Source: Chondrosia reniformis (taxonomy: Eukaryota > Porifera > Demospongiae > Chondrillida > Chondrillidae). Taken from it: 64,000 nt of DNA. This document shows positions 59,897 to 64,000 of this stretch, piece after piece (the first letter of the stretch is position 1; each line of letters starts with the position of its first letter). The position numbers and the translations under genes were made by a program. The stretch lies in NCBI GenBank assembly GCA_947172415.1, contig OX359189.1, positions 7,082,501 through 7,146,500 on the forward strand, written 5' to 3'. Below the pieces are notes generated by a model. That model was not told the DNA's origin, made no database searches, and was given only the letters and a program-made list of their open reading frames with translations.

Positions 59897-62800
59897 TTAA
59901 GTCTTCTTGAACAGCAAATAATTTTCCTTCAGTACTTTCAATTCAGTAGGCTACAGTGAAAAAATATTTACCAATTGAGAACTAACACTTAATTACAGTT
60001 GTCCAATAACGTAGCTGGTGCAGTCATTGAGCAATATAAGTATATCTAAAATACTAATGTGAACAATAAATTTATTAAATGATATTAGTACCTTGCATGC
60101 TTGCCTTTAATAATTTTAGCACCAAGCAGTTACTTAAATAAATGTCCATTCTAACCTTAAAATTTAATGTTTCAGCCATTTTGGTCACTTTTCTATCATA
60201 CTCCATTTTCTGATCCTCTTTCAGATCAAGGAGGAATCTAAAGAATGAAACAGGAAACACAGAGCTACATTAGGTAGGTTCGTACGATTTTCTACTAGAA
60301 ATGTAGGCAACGATAAAATGATACATGTCACATACAGTATATAATATATTAATCTACTTTATGTATATGAAAAGGATACAGCATATCCAATAATTATAGT
60401 TAATTGAGTATTCTGACTTTGAATTTTATCTTCATGCATCTCTACAGTAGTGCATACTAAAACGTTATTTGCCTGGCCATTTTGGTGTTTTCTAGCAATA
60501 GAGTCTTGTGATCCAATGGAGAGTGGCTGTACTTACTTAGCTGTCTCTGCCATTATCAGTGGGTCATCTCTCAGCATTGGCAGGAGCTTGTCAGTCAAAT
60601 GATGTACCATGCTAAAATAAAATGAAAACTATACCCATTGTTACAATTCACTGCTATGAATAATCAGATCATATATTACATACAGTACGTGTATACATAT
60701 AAATGTATGTATATATCCATATGTATGAATCATATATGTATGTATACGTATACATATAAATGTATGTATATATTTATATGTATGAAATGTACAGTATGTA
60801 TGTGTTAGAAATTATAAAAGACGGTAAATCTATAATGATGTGGAGTGTATATTAATTCTCCAAATGATAATAGTGTGAGTTAGTCAGAGCAACCATTACC
60901 GGTAATATAGTGTACCTACTATCTGTACCTACTGTAAGGTCTGTATGTATTTACATACGTACTTACCTGTTGGACAAGTAAACCATGTGAAATCGTTTAT
61001 GAAATTTTCCCCTGACCGCCATATCTGCTACAGGGCCCAACGGAAGAAGGGTGATTCTGACATTCATCTCTACGGAGAGAGATTTTGGATAGCAATTTCT
61101 ACTTCTTTATCAAACAACACTTTTAAATAAATATTACAAAACTTGCCTGGGAGAAGGGGCATCTCATTTACTTTCTTTCTCGCCTCCTTTGGTTGAGAAC
61201 CATTTTGATGTACTCCATTGTGAGAAGACCCTTCTTCTTCTTCTTCTTCTTCTTCTTCTTCTTCCACTTCTTCAACAATAGTCAGACCTCTTTCATTTGA
61301 TTGTGTCTTGGCATTAGCAAGAAGAGATTTGGAGATGAAACTCGGAAAGATTTGTTGCATATACTGAAGCATGTTGTACTCAGCCACATGGCTACTAGTC
61401 TGCAGGAATAGAGACATTACAATATCATGAATAACTGGGAGGCAATCACTGGTGGCTTTAATAGGACTTTGGTCCCCCAGCCAAGTTAAGACTTCGGTCA
61501 CTTGGCTGGTCAGGCATAAAACATCCAGTGAGTATTCATTTATCATTAAAGAATCAGAAGAGTACATATTTCATCTGGTACGTAGGTTTTTCTGACACAC
61601 CTTCACGTACTTTCCATTGGCCTTTTTGAATAATTCTTTATTGTCTGATTCGGAGCCAATTGATATATAAGGACTGTTCACAATGTCACCCCAGTAACCT
61701 CTTCTGGCTATCCTCTCACCATCCTGTGAAGGCAACAAAATTAAACAGCAAAATTGATTACTTCTTTGTCTGTATGTAATAGAGCAGGGATAATCCCTTG
61801 TTAAGCTATACCTACAATCAGTTTGTATATGTATGTACATAGTAAATAATCACTGGATAATATTATGCTGAGTGGTCAAGTGACTGAAATCTTTAACTTG
61901 AAACAGGGAATAAAGTCCTATTAAAATGGCAACCAGTGGTAGCCTCCCAGTCATCCAAGATGGAAAAATTATCTTCCAGTAATTATTGACTTTCTATCAT
62001 AGTCCTTGCAGAGGCTTAGTGCAATTAACTCTCTTAGCATATTATTAACTTTCTAAACTAAATGGTACAATTCTCTAATACCTGACAATGTACGTATGTA
62101 CGTACGTAAGTGCAGTTATACCTTTAGTGTTAAAACTCCCGAAGCTAAGGTCCTATTTGGTGTCTCATAAACAGCATCTTCTCTCAACTGATAGGCTACT
62201 CCATTGTGCCTCCATCTCTTGTACTCGAGGGAGTTCACTATAGGCACCTGATTGGAAGGTACATACAAACTGTACATATACGTATGTACTGTACGTAGTA
62301 TGGTCGACACATCATCACTATAATACTGCATCAAAACATACTAGGCAATTTTAAATACAATTTTTTTGATGACAATTTTAAACACAGTCCTAGACTTACA
62401 ACTTTAGGGCTTTGGATGAGAAACCTTTTTTCCTTTTTTTCCCCTTATAATGACAGATTGGGTTTATTGTATACCCAGTATGTATATTGGCTGTTCATAT
62501 TCAATAGATAACTGTGTATTTCAATTTTATCCATTAGATAAAATTCAGCATTTATGATTAAGGACTGTAGATTCAATCCAATTAACCTTAACAATATTGG
62601 AATAAGAAACCAAGGTATGTACGTACCATCTCTCCCAACTTCATGTGGTAGTCCCAATCAAATACACCATCTCTTGCATCATACCTGGCAGATGTTAAGT
62701 AATGTCTTATCCTCTCATCCCTACATATGTACATAACAACATTCAATGGTACACTGAAAATGTACACGCATACATATACATACGTACATTATGTACGTAT

Positions 62801-62972
62801 GTATAGTTCATCAATGCCGAATGGTAACATACAAAATACAATGAATATACTGTATAGTAATGGTCCTATAGTGAAGGAGGTACACTGACCATAAAGTGGC
62901 AATATCAAACGTCCTATCATCCTGATGTCGCCAAAACTTAAAAATTCCTTCCAAAATGTCACGTTCCTTATA
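59897..62972 (-). CDS. DNAAF3: DNAAF3, dynein axonemal assembly factor 3 (5' end outside window)
   Basis: Cytoplasmic factor for preassembly of ciliary dynein arms. Nine exons in transcript order: 62890-62972, 62627-62720, 62122-62247, 61601-61723, 61147-61399, 60967-61069, 60537-60611, 60156-60237, 59897-59950; 330 codons plus stop, in frame. Diagnostic blocks: KERDILEGIFKFWR, WDERIRHYL, RYDARDGVFDWDYHMKL, EYKRWRHNGVAYQLRE, PNRTLASG, RRGYWGDIVNSPY, HVAEYNMLQYMQQI and ITLLPLGPVADM followed by FHMVYLSNSMVHHL. The intron after exon 61147-61399 uses a GC donor (gcaagt). The same exon has a run of 11-12 Glu encoded by a TTC microsatellite on the plus strand (about 61218-61262). The first exon seen enters in phase 0 and must have upstream exons encoding the N-terminal methyltransferase-like part. 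Confidence 0.94.
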
Positions 62973-64000
62973 CTACACAAACCAAAAACTAGACTTAGAG
63001 CAGTTATAATAAGAAGATTCTACTGGGGTCACTGATGAGACTGGATATAAGAAATAGAACAAATTAAACAGTATTACAGATAGACTAGACACTTCAATTC
63101 AAAGTACCAGATTTCTGATTAAAGAGATAAGCATATATAATTTACGTACATAGTACATTTACAACACACATTAAAGAGGGAGAGATGAAAGGAACATTCT
63201 GTGGTTATTGAAACTCAGTGGTAGAACACTGGTGGTCAAATCAGCCATCTATGATATTAAACAGTTGTATATTTGTGGCCTAAAACATCCTTCTTGATCA
63301 CATAACCGAGATCACTCCCTACAAAAAGTGCAGCTTTAAAGACATGTCTACCTAGCATATTATATGAATTCTAAATTAACAATTAAATTTGTATGTACGT
63401 ATATCCAAAAGCATCGGCTGAGCCCTTGTCAACATAGCCTAGGTTAACCAACACAAAAAGCTACATGTGTGCACCCAATTAGGAGACCAAAACTTCAAAG
63501 ATGCAGCTACGTATGCATAGGGAACAGAGGAATAGAGACAGAAAAAGAGAGACGCAGCTATATCAGGTATCAGGTATCATTATTATACTGGAACACACTT
63601 AGCTCAATGTACGTAACTACTTCACAGGAGCCCAGAGAATTACAAAAAAATGAAAGAATATCAACCCAAAAATTAAAGTTGGACAATTATTACGTTACAA
63701 AGAGACTAGCTATAAAAATTAATAATGATTAAGATTCTCTAGTGCAGAACATCTCTTTCTACCATGTCCTTAAGTTTGAGGTGCACTAATTCAAGTTAGA
63801 TCGTTAAAAGGTGAGAACGCCAGCGCTTAAGGCACAGATCAAAGTTAGAAACCAAACTATAACGTGTACGTGTACATATGAATCTTAAACTCATGAGGTT
63901 TCACTTCAAAGTTCTTAAATAAATTAGGTCAAACATAATTACAAAATTTATAAAATTAATTTAACTGGGATTACCACAAAAAAATCACAGAAAGTGATTT
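62973..64000. other. Probable DNAAF3 intron, nothing recognised
   Basis: The next upstream DNAAF3 exon was sought on the minus strand and not found. AT-rich; no coding, RNA or repeat feature supported. Confidence 0.5.

Overview
The window is AT-rich eukaryotic DNA from an animal, most likely a demosponge such as Amphimedon queenslandica (inference from compact intron-rich genes, the gene families present and the lineage-type receptors; no search was run). Introns are short and mostly GT-AG, so I built gene models by hand from splice sites, intron phase and family similarity; every model below closes in frame over all listed exons.

Layout. 1-5249 is a 169-bp satellite array with higher-order structure, followed by a 1-kb non-satellite insert and diverged satellite monomers to about 7.1 kb. 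7393-11818 (minus) is a complete oligoribonuclease gene (REXO2/Orn) of seven coding exons, one only 7 nt long, with a dead copy of its first exon in an intron. It is head-to-head with 12108-21479 (plus), a nine-exon type I membrane protein with Ig and FN3 domains; an intronless SWI5-type recombination gene (15794-16450) sits inside its third intron. 21990-35713 (plus) is a 35-exon NOMO (nodal modulator) gene whose introns carry several minisatellites and foldback repeats. 38116-40749 (minus) is an intronless TRIM-NHL protein.

41.6-59.6 kb holds a small family of cell-surface receptors on the minus strand: two apparently intact paralogues (IgGFc-binding-type ectodomain, two FN3-like domains, one transmembrane helix, cytoplasmic tail) at 41639-44769 and 55669-59649, and between them a broken copy split into a direct and an inverted piece (45052-47160). 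The 47.6-55 kb interval is rich in nested mobile elements (a piggyBac-type MITE with TTAA duplication and a visible empty site, long-TIR and foldback elements, perfect palindromes) and contains a coiled-coil gene (51794-55359, minus) made of about 15 seven-residue repeats followed by about 30 eleven-residue repeats. 59897-62972 (minus) is the 3' two thirds of DNAAF3, a dynein-arm assembly factor; its 5' end lies beyond the window.

The housekeeping genes (REXO2 RNA turnover, SWI5 recombination, NOMO in the ER membrane, DNAAF3 in cilia) are functionally unrelated neighbours. The receptor cluster is the fast-evolving part: tandem duplication, patchy near-identity suggesting gene conversion, an inverted pseudogene, and several unassigned tail-like exons. 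No operon, CRISPR, rRNA or convincing tRNA gene was seen.
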